NCBI GenBank assembly: GCA_027592975.1
Contig: JAQCJS010000094.1
Location: 1 to 5,461, forward strand
DNA length: 5,461 nucleotides
Reading direction: 5' to 3'
Source: Chloroflexota bacterium
Lineage (GTDB): Bacteria > Chloroflexota > Dehalococcoidia > UBA2979
Shown here: positions 5,321 through 5,461 of the stretch, one piece after another
How the letters are laid out: each line of letters starts with the position of its first letter
Numbering within the stretch: position 1 is the stretch's first letter
Notes under the pieces: generated by a model
What the model was told of the DNA's origin: nothing
The model's database searches: none
Seen by the model: the letters and a program-made list of their open reading frames with translations, nothing else
Translations under genes and position numbers: made by a program

Positions 5321-5461
5321 ATGAGCTCAGCCGGGCCACCCGCACGGCCTCGCATCGAGGTGCTACCGCCGGAGGTGGCGGCGCGGATCGCTGCAGGCGA
5401 GGTGATCGAGCGGCCGGCGGCGGTGGTGAAGGAGTTGGTGGAGAACGCGCTGGACGCGGGG
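5321..5461 (+). CDS. mutL: DNA mismatch repair protein MutL, N-terminal 47 codons
   Basis: The start of MutL, the GHKL-type ATPase that couples MutS mismatch recognition to downstream strand removal. The visible protein is [10 protein letters not shown] followed by [18 protein letters not shown] and the family-defining [11 protein letters not shown]. Glu38 and Asn42 correspond to the E. coli ATPase residues Glu29 and Asn33, and Asp45 to Asp36. The N-terminus is nine residues longer than in E. coli MutL and has no obvious role. The ATG has a good Shine-Dalgarno sequence. The gene continues past base 5461. mutS is upstream on the same strand but separated by the antisense peptidase gene. In endonuclease-type MutL the nuclease motif would be in the C-terminal part, which is not visible. 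Confidence 0.96.
   Translation, partial: MSSAGPPARPRIEVLPPEVAARIAAGEVIERPAAVVKELVENALDAG

Noticed and set aside
5217..5345. N-terminal extension of the peptidase to a GTG at 5345
   Set aside because: It would overlap the mutL start, lies upstream of and across the likely minus-strand promoter, has no ribosome-binding site and adds low-complexity sequence before the signal peptide.
1..5461. CRISPR array, tRNA, rRNA, insertion sequence or toxin-antitoxin/defence system
   Set aside because: No spaced repeats, RNA gene signatures, transposase motifs or recognisable defence domains were seen; all long stretches are explained by the five genes listed.

Overview
The window is visibly G+C-rich, densely coding and bacterial. 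From left to right it carries five genes: the 3' end of a NuoF-like flavoprotein/iron-sulfur subunit (+), a small 67-residue membrane protein (+), a complete mutS (+), a complete secreted subtilisin-family (S8) peptidase on the minus strand, and the first 47 codons of mutL (+), cut by the window edge. Base composition, the TTGAnn-N17-TAnnnT promoter style and the presence of MutS/MutL would suit a deep-branching actinobacterium such as a Thermoleophilia relative, because most classical Actinomycetia lack MutS/MutL. That placement is inference; other high-GC phyla fit too.

Region 1-907 ends an electron-transfer gene. The NuoF signature (glycine-rich end of the NADH/FMN region, then the N3 iron-sulfur motif) is followed by a C-terminal ferredoxin-like domain that keeps the ligands for only one [4Fe-4S] cluster. 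No nuoG follows, so this copy may be a stand-alone or diaphorase-type NuoF homologue. A 67-aa two-helix membrane protein with a strong Shine-Dalgarno sequence comes next.

Region 908-3678 is mutS with its own well-formed promoter (TTGAGG-N17-TAGACT). No ATG, GTG or TTG lies in frame far enough upstream to include the conserved N-terminus. The start is best placed at a CTG (1033) behind a GAGAGGG Shine-Dalgarno sequence, giving 881 aa. Starting at the first ATG (1105) would remove the conserved residues just ahead of the mismatch-reading F-x-E motif.

Region 3679-5320 separates mutS from mutL. An antisense, intact, probably exported subtilase fills it, convergent with mutS and divergent from mutL. 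A promoter on the minus strand (TTGCTG-N17-TACGCT) with an 11-bp palindrome at the predicted transcription start lies in the 104-bp divergent gap. The peptidase gene contains a run of ten G:C pairs upstream of the catalytic-serine codon, a possible slippage site. mutL starts at 5321 behind GGAGGGG.

MutS and MutL act together in mismatch repair. The peptidase and the NuoF-like protein have no evident functional link to them. I found no mobile element, CRISPR array, tRNA or rRNA, and no clear undescribed multi-gene system. The most unusual points are the CTG start of mutS, the antisense peptidase between mutS and mutL, the homopolymer in the peptidase gene and the reduced ferredoxin domain of the NuoF-like protein.
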